Source: Diogma glabrata (Eukaryota > Arthropoda > Insecta > Diptera > Cylindrotomidae). Taken from it: 64,000 bases of DNA. The notes under the pieces are model-generated. The model was not told where the DNA came from. It was given only the letters and a program-made list of their open reading frames with translations, and did no database searches. The position numbers were made by a program, and so were the translations under genes. This document shows positions 21,462 through 34,500 of this stretch, piece by piece. The stretch is from NCBI GenBank assembly GCA_963693315.1, contig OY856186.1, positions 95,584,943 to 95,648,942 of the forward strand. The letters run 5' to 3'. Every line of letters starts with the position of its first letter. Position 1 is the first letter of the stretch.

Positions 21462-21655
21462 TGTGTTAAAATAAAGATAAACTTTTCAGCTGCACCTTGT
21501 CAATTGTAGAATACAACAAATATATTATTCTGTTTTTTTGTCATCTATTGTCATCTCTTCTTTTATATATAAAAACAAAATGGATATTTCTTATATATAA
21601 ATAAAATCACTCGTATTGTAATTGAACTCAAAGAAACACGTCTATTATTCCAACA
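21462..21655 (+). repeat. 3' LTR of copia-like element
   Basis: 194 bp from TGTGTTAAA to CCAACA. It is intact and shows the uninterrupted sequence TTCTTATATATAAATAAA that the gypsy element split in the 5' copy. TAGTA follows (21656-21660), matching 8587-8591. Confidence 0.92.
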
Positions 21656-21829
21656 TAGTAACACGTCTTTAGTATATACGAGACAAGGAGCGCGTTCGAA
21701 TACTTTTTTTTTCTATTCAATGCTAGGCATGTTTAGTGTTAACCATTATAGATTAACGTCTCTGAATATCCGAAGATACCATGCTAACTAGAGAACTAGG
21801 GCTCGAGAGTATATTTATTAAATTTCTTT

Positions 21830-24800
21830 ATAAGGAATTTATTAACGTTGATCTTAAAGTTTTGAGGATTAAAATTACCAGGAAAAACCCACGATGGTAA
21901 GGCATCCCAGAGATGAGAAACTCTGTTACAAAAAAATCGCGTTGAAAAGCGACAGTTCTACATCTTGTCACTTGAACCGTATAAGGATGGGCTGCTATTG
22001 ATGCTCTGGTGAAACGCGCGAAATTTGCTGGTTTAGGCAAAATCGATTTGATCTGATATACTTGATGATGCTTGATTTGATATACTTGTAAAATACCGTC
22101 AAATCAGCGACGTCTCTTCTATGTTGCAAGGAATCAAGCTCGTTAGTCAGAGTCAAGCTGCCGGTCCATTTAACAGCTTCTGCTGTATAGAATCCAGACA
22201 TTTCAAACTACTTATGTAGGCTCCACCCCATATGTGAGAACAATATTCCATGCAGGGACGAATAAATGATTTATATATTAAAAGAAGCTGCTCGCTATTA
22301 AAAACCTTACGACAACGACCTAAGATCCTAATTTTTGAACAGCTTTCGTAGCTAGGCTAAAAATATGAGAATTTCATTTCATACTATTTTCAATCTCAAC
22401 TCCTAGAAGTCTAACAGATTCTTTCTCTTCAAGATCATTTGAATCAAACTTTAATGAAAAGGGATTAGGTGTTGATAACCTAGAAAAATGGCAAACTAGA
22501 CTTGTGTTGAATTCCACACTGTTAGTAACTCCCCAATCTAAGATTGTTTTTAAATCAATATTTAATGACTCAATCAAATTTGGTTTGAACATTAATGCCC
22601 GATTTCTAGTCGGTAACTTTAACTTAACGTGAAGTACAAATGTATGAAAATGCACTAGAGTATTTATAGTCGTTAACACAAACTTAACGTTAACTTAACG
22701 TAAAGTTATTTTCATTCTTAAAGATTTTGTTAAAGATTTTTTGACTTTTAGTATAAAAATTGAAGAAAACTACTATTTAATTGCAAGTTTCCATAAAAAT
22801 AAAATTTTATTTATTAAAAAATGCAAAGGATATAAAAAGAGGGAATTTAAAGTCAAATATTAGCATGAAATTAATATGAAAATAAATTTTTTTATTTTTA
22901 AATTTTGTATCAAATGTTTATTTCGAATTTTATTATTTTAAATTTTGATTTTAAAATCAGTTTGTTACTTTTAAAGAATTGATTGATTTATAAAATTGAT
23001 TACAAAACCAAAATTAATATCAAATCAAACGTCAACGAATACGTAATTTCTTACCGACTATAAATCAAAATTTTGTAGTGGCTTAAGTTACGGTTAAGTT
23101 AAAGTTAACGTTACCGACTATAAATCGGGCATAAGATTTGATGGTGCATAAAAATTTGGCATTTCATGAGACGCATGAAGTGTGCTATCATCAGCAAAAC
23201 TATGGATGGGATTAACTGTTGAACCTAGCAAGTCATTAATATAGAAAAGAAAAAGAGTAGGTCATAAAGCGAAACATTGAGGAACACCAGAATTAGTTGA
23301 AAATGTGTCTGATGAGACACCATCAACATTAATTCGAAAATTACGCTAAGATATAAAGCTTTGTAGTCAAGAAATAAGTTTCTCGTCTAGTTTTTAGCAT
23401 CTCAATTTGCAAATAAGATTGTTATGCTATAATTTATCAAATGTTTTGGCAATATCAAGAGCAACGCCGAAAGTCTCACCATGCTGTTCAAGCGACTTGT
23501 TCCAGATATGCGTGATAAAAGAAAGTAAATCTCCCGTCGCTCTTCCGTTTTAGCACCTTTCTTTGGAACTGGCTGTACACTAGCCATTTTCCATATATCA
23601 GGAAAAATCCCTTTCTGATATGACAAATAGAAAGTTTTATTGAGGATTGGTGCTAACTCCTTAGCAAAAGTTTTAAGGATAATTGGAGGAATACTATCAG
23701 GTCAAGATGCCTTATTAATATTAATTTGTAAAAGCATTTTGCGGATTATGTTTTTACGAAAAATGATCCGACCAATTTTGTTAAAAACCCTAGGAATTTG
23801 TATAGGTTGGAAATTGGGTTCTACCAATGTAGAATTTAACGAGAATCAGTTACCCAATAAATTAGCTTTTTCTTTAGGGTCAATAACAGGTATATCTCTA
23901 TTAATAAGAGGAGGTATAGAAGACTTACAAAAATTTCCTTGTACAGTCTTGGCTGCTTTATAAAAATTTCGTGAACCATTAGGGTACTCAGCAAATTTAT
24001 TAGCTTTTTTTCTAATAAAAAGATGTTTCTCTGCATCTATTAATTTTCTACATACATTTCTTTCTATTCGATAAAATCTAAGGTTTTCATCAGTTTTGTT
24101 TTGAATAAACTTTTGAAAGGCCTTTTTTTAATTTTTATTGCTTTTTTGCATTTACTTGAAAACCATCGATCAACCTTCGAAGCAATCAAACTGTTTGGAA
24201 CAAACCTACGCATACCCATCTGTATTATTTTTGAAAAATTAGAAGCAGCAATGTTTGGATCTTGGCTGGAAAGACAGTTGCGTTTCCAGGGAAACCATTT
24301 AAAGATATCTCTAAGCCCCTGCCAATTTGCAGCTTTATAATCCCAAATCAGCTTTAAACTGTTTAGATACTTGTATATTTAAATGTGTGGATATCAAATT
24401 ATGATCTGATCCACCCAAAGGTTCTGATACTGTAAATTGAACCAACGAAGGATTAAAAAGGATTTATCAAAAACAAATCGAGCAACTTACTACTTTGGCC
24501 TGGGATGTCAGGAGCTCTGGTAGGCTGATCTATTATCTGTGTGAAATTATTATAAAGAGCAAAAAGCTCAGCTTCCTTACCTAATTCATTAGTTTAAGAG
24601 CTGTGTGTAAGCCATTATTTATTATGAACATTAAAATTACCAAGAACTATAATTTTAGAATTAGGATACACGGCCAACCTATCTATCTTTTCAGATAGGT
24701 CATAAAATAAATTTATGTTCTCAGGTGAGTTGGGCGAGTGATACAATCCAAAGACAAACATAGTTTGATTAGGGCAGGTAATCTTAAGGGAAACCATACC

Positions 24801-25075
24801 ATATTGTGAAATTTTGAATTTAATTCAAAATTATGTACCCTCACATATGGTACAGAATATCTAATAATCGCACAAACACCATGCTTAAAGTAGAATGAAG
24901 ATTCTAGCTCATAGTTTGGACAAACATATTTAGTTTTGTCCAGCGACACAGCTCTCGCGCTGATAATCGTTTAGGTTAAAAAAAGAATATCAGGCTTAAG
25001 ATTCTCAAGATTAAGGTGTACCGCATTAATATTGACGTTCAACCTTCTTATATTAGCAATTGATAGACAATTTCG
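21830..25075 (-). pseudogene. Non-LTR retrotransposon (CR1/Jockey group), decayed
   Basis: Read on the minus strand, from 25075 downwards. The endonuclease start has ANIRRLNVNINAV and LENLKPDILFLT. Its middle has LYHSPNSPENINLFYDL, then VLGNFNVHN near 24630, where Asn replaces the usual catalytic Asp of GDFN. Reverse transcriptase blocks are FPDIWKMASVQPVPKKG near 23560-23600, a DIAKTFDK block near 23440, LFLFYINDLLGSTVNP near 23225, and the catalytic FADD near 23190. The C-terminal region has RLLGVEIENS near 22400, LDSLQHRRDVADL near 22110 and the post-RT end near 21840-22000. Many stops and frameshifts make it inactive. A 536-bp MITE splits it at 22596-23131. Confidence 0.85.
22596..23131. 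mobile_element. PIF/Harbinger-like MITE (TAA duplication) inside the LINE
   Basis: The ends are inverted: TGCCCGATTTCTAGTCGGTA at the left, TACCGACTATAAATCGGGCA at the right. TAA lies on both sides (22593-22595, 23132-23134). Both ends carry further subterminal copies of CTTAACGT/TTAAGTTAAAG-like blocks. It is 536 bp, non-coding and AT-rich. Removing it rejoins a LINE reading through LMFKPNLIE. Confidence 0.78.
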
Positions 25076-25080
25076 CCATT

Positions 25081-27477
25081 TCTAGTTACAGTTAATTCAG
25101 AATATAAATCTGAAAACAATCCTCAAAATAAATTCCAACAAAAACCAAACAAAAGATCAAAATTGATATCTAAATTGACAATTCTAACAGCTGTATAACT
25201 TCAAACTATGTCTAAGTTTAACTGTCAAAATTGCCAATTCAAACAATGGATAATTAATTAATGGTTCAAAGAAATAAAAGTTTAAAGCAAACAGATTAAA
25301 CCAAACCAAAAACAACGAAATTGGATTAAAAGGAGACTGTGAAAACTCTTACTCTTTAAAGGTACTACAGTAAGTATGTAATTCGGCAGTAAACAATTGT
25401 TGCACCTTACCGCCCACGAATATTTTGATTGATTATTAAATTGGTTATAGTATAATCGTACTAAACAATTCCAATTTAACACACTATGTATAATAACTAT
25501 ATTTACTAGATTGACAATAAAATATTTAAAAAATCTAAATATATTAAAAAGCTTATCTTTATATTTTCCTCCAGAATATTTGGATCTATATTGTTGTTTT
25601 TCTTAAATTTTCTTTAATTTTGTTCTTGAATTAAATAATTCAAATTGTGCATTATCCTTACCTAAAATTAAAAAAAGATAAACAGTGTTAATTAGTATAA
25701 TAAAAAAGAAGTTTTCTATATTAAAAAAATATAAAAGAATTTAATTATTATTATTTTTTTGTAAAAAATTCTTGATTGAAAAAATAAACAGCCGTTCCGT
25801 TTGACAGCTGGCCTACTTAATGACCATTTAATGAATGGCAGATAACCATCTAATGCATAACCATTTAATGAATGACAGATGACAGCATTCGGGAACTCAA
25901 AAAATCTATTTCATTATTGTTTTTTGACGACAAAAATATGTCAAATCGAAAACCATTTTAAACTTTTATTTTGTATTTTTATAATTATTAACCTAATTAA
26001 TTCTATATATAATAATAATTGAAAAATATAAGTAATTTGGATTAAAATTTTGAAATTAGCGAGGGAAATGGAGATAAAACCAATAGATCCAATTGATAAT
26101 TAAATTAAACGATTGGCAATAAAATTGATTAATTAGCTAGTATGGCTTCGTGCTTATCAAAAATAAAAATTTGATAATGCAAAATAAAACTCTTGTTTTC
26201 AAATACATATATAGTTTTATGGTTGAATTCATGGTAAAATGATTCGTTATACCATGGGTTGAATTAAAGCTAAGGTTATTTTTTCCATTGTTTCTTATAT
26301 TTTTAGTCTCGTATTGCATGTACACAGTTGAACAGTTGTAAAAATATGTAACTGCTATCCATCGGTATCAATCACTATCAATGGACCCACCACAAAGGTT
26401 TTTATCTTGACTATGTAGCACTCACACAACTAAAACAGGGCGGTGACATTTATCTAATTTTTACATAAAAAAAAAACTGATTACACGCGCAAAACGCAGG
26501 CTCTGAAAATTTATTATAATTATAGAGCATGCCAAAAACTAGGTAATATAATTTCTAAAGTATTCCATGTTTCAGTTGTTTGTTCTAATTTTCTGCTACA
26601 CGATGGTGGAAAATTTGTTGTACCGCCTAAAGGCAGTAGTCAAAGAGCAACACCCAAAGCATTAAGAGAATAGAGGAAGTGAAATTAATGTTAAATTTTG
26701 AAGTATTTTTTGCACACCAATAAATTGTTGCTAACACATATGCGTTTTAGTAGAGGCGCCGTAAATATTTCTATTATTGCATTGTATTCCAAATTTAAGC
26801 GTATTTTTGCCCTCAAAATTAATATAAAAAAGAGACGTCATTACATAGAAAAGAAAAACAACAAATAGAAAAACAAGAAAAATAAAAATTTGACAGTAAA
26901 AACGCCAAGCATTTTATTATTGTTTACATTGATTTTAGATTATATTTTTTTCTCGAAAATATTTAAAAAAACTTAAAACTTATTAATCGAAAAGTAGATT
27001 ATAATATCAATATTAGTTACCTATGATAAGAAATCCCATCCTGTATATGTTTTCGGTAGTTTTTACACGTCATTATCACACACTTCATATTTAATGTTTT
27101 ATTCAAAATTTTCACTTAATATATTTAATTTTTCTTTAAAATTATTTTTAAATTATAATAAACTCACTAGTATATTTTTTATATTTATTATAAATTCGTT
27201 AAAATATCACCAAGATAAATAATAAAAACAATTTTATTAAAACCAAATTATAATTAAGCCAAACAATGTTTACAATATTTTTTTTGACATTAGAAAACCG
27301 ACGAATGAGAGAAAATAAGAGAGGAGAAAAAAGAAAAACTGCTTCAAATATATTTGTGTATATATATAGTTTAAAGTAAGTAATTAATAATTTAAAGTAG
27401 TTTCATTTCTATTCTCTTAAATCTTTGGCAGCACCGCTCCCGTTGATAAACAAAAACAACAATAACATCGGCCCGTT
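25081..27477. other. AT-rich intergenic stretch upstream of PNUTS
   Basis: No protein similarity or RNA gene was recognised. The only structure noted is a short duplication near 25823-25888, where ACCATTTAATGAATG and a following CAGAT occur twice. The rest is AT-rich with many homopolymers. Confidence 0.5.
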
Positions 27478-27560
27478 CTACACCTGTATGCAGTGCAACA
27501 AATCGCTTCTTCGTATCTTACCTCGTTGCCTTAATTAACTAAATTGGAGCATTTTAACAA
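27478..27560. mobile_element. Fold-back MITE family A, partial copy 3
   Basis: TATGCAGTGCAACAAATCGC followed by TTCTTCG and TTACCTC matches the end of the elements at 6650 and 6939, and the adjoining CTAAATTGGAGC matches the interior of copy 1. The opposite end was not found, so this is a solo end. Confidence 0.65.
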
Positions 27561-28585
27561 AGCTAATTTAAAAAATATGAGTATAAATATCATTGAATAA
27601 AATTAAAATTTAACTTACATATTTTTACATGTACATATATCTAGTACTACTTTTCTACTGGGTATACTTTTATTCGTTGGCTTATAGGGTATCAAAATAT
27701 TCGGCTTCAACAAAAACGGAAATGTATCTCAAATCAGAAATAGAGAAATCTTCGGGTAAGCAACACAAGTATTAGTAAATTGCACAGAGAATCTGTTTTA
27801 ATTAAAAATTCTATTTAATTAAATTATATAAATTGTAAGGAATATATATAAATAAAGTACATATAAGGATTTTGTTTCCAGAATAAGATTCATTATATTT
27901 TGGAAGGAAGGTTACGCCACACTTCCGCCATTTTAGAATATAATATTCTTTAATAAAATATATTTGAACAATTGTGGATTATATATTCGTTCTTAATTTT
28001 CATTAATAATTAGCATTTCGATTTAAAAACAAAAATTATAAATTGTGAGTTTATTTCGTGAACATTTTCATATATTGTGAATTCGAGAAAAAAGTGTGAT
28101 TAGTGAGTCATTGTTGAAATTAGAAAAAAAGCCACGCAGACAATTTGAATTACTGACATCTACACTAAATATATAAAAACAAATTTATTTAGCAAAGCTT
28201 CATTCGTTGTAAAGTTCAAGGGAAATTCAGAAATAACTGCTGAATAAATATTCTGATTCAAAGTTTAGAAGCAACATAAAAAAAAACACATATATAAAAT
28301 TTATTGAGTTTGGTTGCCTAAAATTTGCCAACGCATTTGCTTTATTAAAAGGCAAGATACTGAATTTATAAGTTGCGTTTATAATAAATAAAAAAAAATC
28401 AGTTGTTTAGTAAATTATTATTAAATTCTTCCATTTTGCGGATTTAATATGAAAAATTGACATTTAAATTTAATGCAAAATTAATTTTCTGTGAATGCGA
28501 AAATGAATTCTAAATGTTTAAGTAGATAAATTTATTACGTATCGTTTCTCATTTTGCCTTCAATTTTGGTGATATCAAAAATAAA

Positions 28586-28588
28586 ATG
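28586..28588 (+). CDS. PNUTS: PNUTS coding exon 1 (ATG only)
   Basis: ATG at 28586 is followed at once by the donor GTAAGTG (28589). The exon therefore contributes only the initiator codon; the 5' untranslated start could not be mapped. The following intron is 129 bp (28589-28717). Confidence 0.8.
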
Positions 28589-31500
28589 GTAAGTGAATGC
28601 CAGCAATGGCTACATTCAACATTAAAAAATCGAATGAAACTTGAAAGTGCGTTTCATTTGATTTTGGTTGAAAATGGACTTTGACATCGACAATAATCTT
28701 TTTTTTTTTATTTACAGCCTAGAATAGATCCACAAAAGCTTTTAACATGCCTAAGCGTGCTCCTTGCACCTAACGGTGGTATACGTAGCTCAGAAGAAGT
28801 CAAGAGATTGGCCGGGTAAATATATATTTCAACAATTAATTTGTACTTGGATTCTTGTATTTGATTTGAATATTTTTATTCGTGTTTTGTCGACATTTGC
28901 ATATTTTTTTTTTTTTGGATAATTGCGCAATGTGAATACCAGAATATTTTTCTTCTTCATGATTGTGTGATTCAACATAGTAATTTATCAAAACTTTCCC
29001 TAGCAAATTATCCGTATTTTTTATTTTATTGTTTATACGAGGCGAGTTACTGTAGTACAGTTACTGGCATTGTGTGAACATAAGGCGAGCTACTTGCATA
29101 TGCGAGTGAGTAGGACAGTAACTGACAGGCGAGCTACTTGCATATGCGAGTGACTGGCAGGCGAGCTACTACACATTGAATATATTTTTAGTGTATTCTT
29201 TTCGGCTGTACCGAACAAATTTCAGTACAGTTCCAACACCGAATTATTTTTTTTTGTATTGAAATTCATTCCAAAACATACAAAATTCGATAATTCGGTG
29301 TTAGAACTTGTTCGGTACAGCCGAAAAGAATACAATATTTGTTTTTACTCGCCCTCACCCCCTCTACATTGAAAATTATTGTCGTATTGTTTTCGGTCGA
29401 TTTTGACTTTAGCTTATAGACTAGACATTTTATGATTTTATAGACATTTTTTTCAGGTCTTTATTCAATATTGTTTTTTTTAAATAGGTTAAAAAATATA
29501 ATTAAAATAAAAAATATCGTTTATTAAAGCTAATTTTTTTCTCAGATTATTGATTTTTACAAAATATTTTTAAATATATTATGATTAATCTATTTATTTA
29601 ATTTATTTATTATTAAAATTAATAAACTATTTGAGTTTTTAAATAATAAATGTTATAAAACGCCAAATACTAACCTCATTCCGGTTATTCGTCAAATATT
29701 TTTCAAAACAAAAACAACAAAAAATCAACTCTTGTAATTGGCAAGTAGATCAGGTCTTCGTGTGAAGAGTACAGGCTAGTACAGCTACTGACCAATATTT
29801 TTGGGGCGAGTTACTGTCTACTGGCACGCCAGTAACGCAATATTAAAAAAACAATGAACAATTGTCATATGCAAAAAAATGGATTAGTGATTTTGATTAA
29901 ATTTTTATATGGTTTTATTTTTCAAAAAGGGTTAAATATTTTTTGATTTCTTTTATATTGAGTCTTAATTTCAAAATGGCGATACAAGTTTATGATTTTT
30001 TTTGTGCTAAAAAATGAAGCTGGCTTATATATAGGGGGTTTTGGTCAAAACAGTCAACATATATTACTCAAAAAAAAATAGTTGACTAAATTGATTTAAC
30101 ACGTTTAGTACAATTTACCATCAATTGGAACGCTGAGTGTAGATTATGATCGGTTTTGTCAATATTTTGTATAATTTTCCAAAAAAATATTTTTTCTATT
30201 TTGTGTCTAAAATTAAGTCATTTCGATAGTCGATACCCAAATGCGTATCGAAATGGCCTTCATTACGATACGCAAAGTTTTGTCTTCACATTGGTCATTG
30301 GTCACATTGTGGTCACATTGGTCATGCAAACGTCAATGAACATTAAAACGAATAATTATGTAAATAAAATTAATAAGAATATCTAAATTAGTGTTAAATA
30401 TTTTAATTAATTAAAATAATTAGTAATAGTAACAAAATTTCAAATAGACTATTTTTTAATAAAATACACAATTTTTAAAATTTCAAGACAAAATAGAAAA
30501 AATAGTATAATAAAAAACTCGTTTCATAAGACGTTTTATCGCACAGATTGCGTGCGATAAAATCATCGATTATGAAACTAGTTTCTTAATATACTATTTT
30601 GAAATACTTTTTCCTCAATGAAAAAATTAAAAATTTCTTAACTTTCTCCTCATGACTATTAGAGAATGAGGCTAGCTACAGTTTAAGGGTGCGTTTATGT
30701 TGGAGCTTCGATAATAGCGTCGATCATCGATGTGATTCAAGCGAAGAAAATGAAAACATGCTTTCAAATAAGGGTTTATGTTGAAGCATCAATAAAAGAG
30801 TCAAGCGTCGATAAACGATTTGTTCTTTTTCGACACTACTATCGAAGCTCTGATCGATGCTCATTTTATTTACTTTATAAAGAATACATAAAAATAAAAA
30901 TTTTAGTTTTAATTAATTAAAATTTTTGAAGTTTGTGTAAAATTGATTATTAAATTAATTATATAAATTAATTATAATAAATTTTAGTTTTAATTAATTT
31001 AAATTTTTGAAGTTTGTGGAAAATTGATTATTAAATTAATTATATCGTAGCTTTAATAATGAAATGACGTACACGCAAAAGTATAGTTTCGAGATATTTG
31101 AGTTTAAAGTTTGATGTGCGCATGCATTTGCATGGACGTTAATTTATAATTTATTAATTCTTACCCCCAGTCATAAAATAATTCGAAAATGTAAAAACGC
31201 CAATTCAAAGATACCCTTGTGGGGAATGCAGCGCACCTATTATATAAAAACAACGTATAAATAGCATACGTTGTTTCATTATTAAAGCGACGATATATTC
31301 GTCGCTTTAATAATGAAATAACTTATACGCAAAAGTGTAGTTTCGAGATATTTGAGTTTAAAGATGGATGTGCGCATGCATTTGCATGGACGTTAATTAA
31401 CAATATATTAATTTTTACCCCCAGTCATAAAATAATTCGAAAATGTCAAAACGCCACTTCAAAGATATCCTTATGGGGAATGCAGCGCACCCATTATATA

Positions 31501-34500
31501 ATAATAACGTAAACATAGCATACGTTATTTCATTATTAAAGCGACGATATATTGTGTATATTTTTGTAAATTTTATTAAAATTTTCGAACCAACATAAAC
31601 ACTAAAAGAATAGCGCTATTCAACGCTTTTATCACTGCTTGACTCGATGCTTGACTCGCTTATCGAAGCTTCAATATAAACGGACCCTAAAGCATTGTGC
31701 TAATATTAGTAAATAAAAATAAGAAGTTGCTCCAATCTCATGAGTAAAAACTCATACGTTGTTCATGCACCATAAAACATCAAAACATTTAAATTGTATT
31801 TCTTTCAGACCAACGTTTCTCGTTATGTTTTTGTGTTGTGTAAATCCAGTAAAAACAAAATTTTGTTTTGTCTAATCGTTGACAAAAGCCGTGTTCGATT
31901 TGACTGATGTAACTGAAACAATTTACAGTGCATGTACAATGAAATCACCTTTACCAAAACCCCCGATATATCATAGCCCTACCCATTCACCCCATTTGCA
32001 ATAAACAATGAACATTGCCATATGCAAAAAATTGGATTAGTGTTTTTGATTAAATATTTTTGAATTTTTTTTATATGGAGTTTTATTTTTCCGTTATGGC
32101 GATTTTTTGAATTTCTTTTATATTGAGTTTTAATTTCAAAATGGGGCTACAAGTTCACGATTTTTACTGTGCTAAAAAATGAAGAAGGCTTCTATATCGT
32201 GGGTTTTGCCTTTACTCAACTTTTATTTATTATTTTTTAATAGTAGCACAATGATTTAAAATGTAGCTAGGTTTATTCTCTATTAATCATGAGGAAAATG
32301 TTTAGAAATCTTTAACTTTTTAATAATTGAAATTGTTGAGCCGGAGTGACGTGAATAACCCATAATATATGTTTTAATTATCTTTAATAATTACAAAACA
32401 CCAATTTTTTATTCACTTATTTTTTATTAACGTCTGGTTTCGATTTTCAAAAATCATCGACAGGTTTAATTTGCTATTGCATTGCTATTGTTTAATTTTG
32501 AAAATCGAAACCGGTCGTTAATAAAAAATAAGTGAATAAAAAAATTGGTGTTTTTGTAATTATTAATAGTTATTTTTTCTGTGACGGGAAAAAAGTTTAA
32601 CATTTTACTTCTGCTGACAGGTGCAAAAATGGTACTTTTCATAAAATACTTTTTTCCCCGGGAAAAAAGTATGTACTTTTTTCCCGGATGGATAAAAATA
32701 TATATATAAATACATATATACACATAAATGATGAATATTATGAATATTTATGAACATTTATGACTATTTTAATGTTAATGAAAAGTTATACCGTTTTCTT
32801 CTTGATGTTAATAACTGGTTTTGACAAATAAAATGAAACTTAATTTTAAGTTTTTATTCAAGAAAAATTCGTATGGTGTGGTGAATATACATATTGTAAT
32901 ATTTGTTTAATATTATTTTTTCAATAATTATATTAATATTTATCCAGTCACAGAAAAAAATAGTGTATTATACACGGGAAAAATTGTAGATTTTAGCTCT
33001 CGGTTTTTTGTCTCCCTCCGCTTCGCGTCGGGAGACAACACAACCTCGAGCTAAAATCTACTACTTTTTTCCCTTGTATAATAAATAACTATTATTATAC
33101 AAGGGAAAAAAGCAGTAGATTTTAGCTCGAGGTTGTGTTGTCTCCCGACGCGAAGCGGAGGGAGACAAAAAACCGAGAGCTAAAATCTACAATTTTTCCC
33201 GTGTATAATACACTATTTTTTTCTGTGACTGGATAAATATTAATATAATTATTGAAAAAATAATATTAAACAAATATTACAATATGTATATTCACCACAC
33301 CGTACGAATTTTTCTTGAATAAAAACTTAAAATTAAGTTTCATTTTATTTGTCAAAACCAGTTATTAACATCAAGAAGAAAACGGTATAACTTTTCATTA
33401 ACATTAAAATAGTCATAAATGTTCATAAATATTCATAATATTCATCATTTATGTGTATATATGTATTTATATATATATTTTTATCTATCCGGGAAAAAAG
33501 TACATACTTTTTTCCCGGGGAAAAAAGTATTTTATGAAAAGTAGCATTTTTGCACCTGTCAGCAGAAGCAAAATGTTAAACTTTTTTCCCGTCACAGAAA
33601 AAAAATATTTAAAACATATCTTTAACTTTCTCATTGAGAAAAATATATTTGAAAAAAAATTTTTTTTCTCAAAAGACATTTTCATAAAAACTTGGATGTC
33701 ATTAGTAAAAGTAATTTCATTGTGCATGCACTGTTAAAAATTGTATGCAATTGTTGTTTTTCAGTGGTTTCAGTCAAATCGAACGCACCTAAAATCGCTC
33801 AGAATCCGCACTCAGTGTAAATTTAATCAAAATTCTAAACACTAATCCATTTGTTGCAAATATAAAGCTTTATTATTTTTTTTTTACAAATGGCGTCAAA
33901 TAATTATGCTTTGAACATTTAGTTTTGACTAACAGTGCATGCACAATGAAATTACTTTTACTCATGAGTGAGATCCAAGTTTGTATGAAAATTTATTTTG
34001 AGAAAAAACAATTTATTTTTGGAATATATTTTTCTGTTACAATACTTTATGCACAATGTATGAGTTTTTTACTCATGAGATTTTAGCAACTTTTTATTAC
34101 TATTTTTTAATAGTAGCACAATGCTTCATTCTCTAATATTCACGAGGAAAAAGATAAGAAATTTTTAACTTTTTCATTGAGAAAAATATATTTCAAAAAT
34201 AAATTTTTTTTTCTCAAAATATTTTTCATACAAATTTGGATTCCATGAGTTTCATTGTGCATGCTCTGTTATAAACATTTTGTATGCAAAATTTGTTTTT
34301 AATAAAATGTGTTGTGAATTAGGCATGTGTCACAAGTCACAACCACCGAACTATGGAACGCTAATATTGCTTTCTAAAATAGCAACACATTTGGTTTTCG
34401 AACATTCAATTGTGCAGATGCTGAAAAACTTTCTATGCCGTTTATAAAATAGTGTTTTTCAAAATATCGTCAACTTTTTCTATTCTCCTATAAATATAAC

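Larger units (their letters stand above)
8592..21655 (+). mobile_element. Degraded Ty1/copia-like LTR retrotransposon hosting nested insertions
   Basis: The element is bounded by a 5' LTR, split into 8592-8711 and 15802-15858, and by a 3' LTR (21462-21655). A 5-bp duplication TAGTA flanks it (8587-8591 and 21656-21660). Order of parts: leader, Gag with CCHC knuckle, protease, integrase, the start of reverse transcriptase, then the RNase H C-terminus. This protease-integrase-RT order defines Ty1/copia. The reverse transcriptase core is missing. It carries stop codons, frameshifts and three large insertions (8712-15797, 17983-19087, 19780-21083), so it is the oldest layer of the nest. Confidence 0.88.

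Noticed and set aside
23640..24340. Plus-strand frames of 79-107 codons
   Set aside because: They are the antisense of the decayed minus-strand LINE.
32466..33737. Open frames of 80-94 codons on both strands (MYICIYIYIF and similar)
   Set aside because: They lie in the arms of the palindrome, mirror one another, and consist of AT-driven codons without family similarity.
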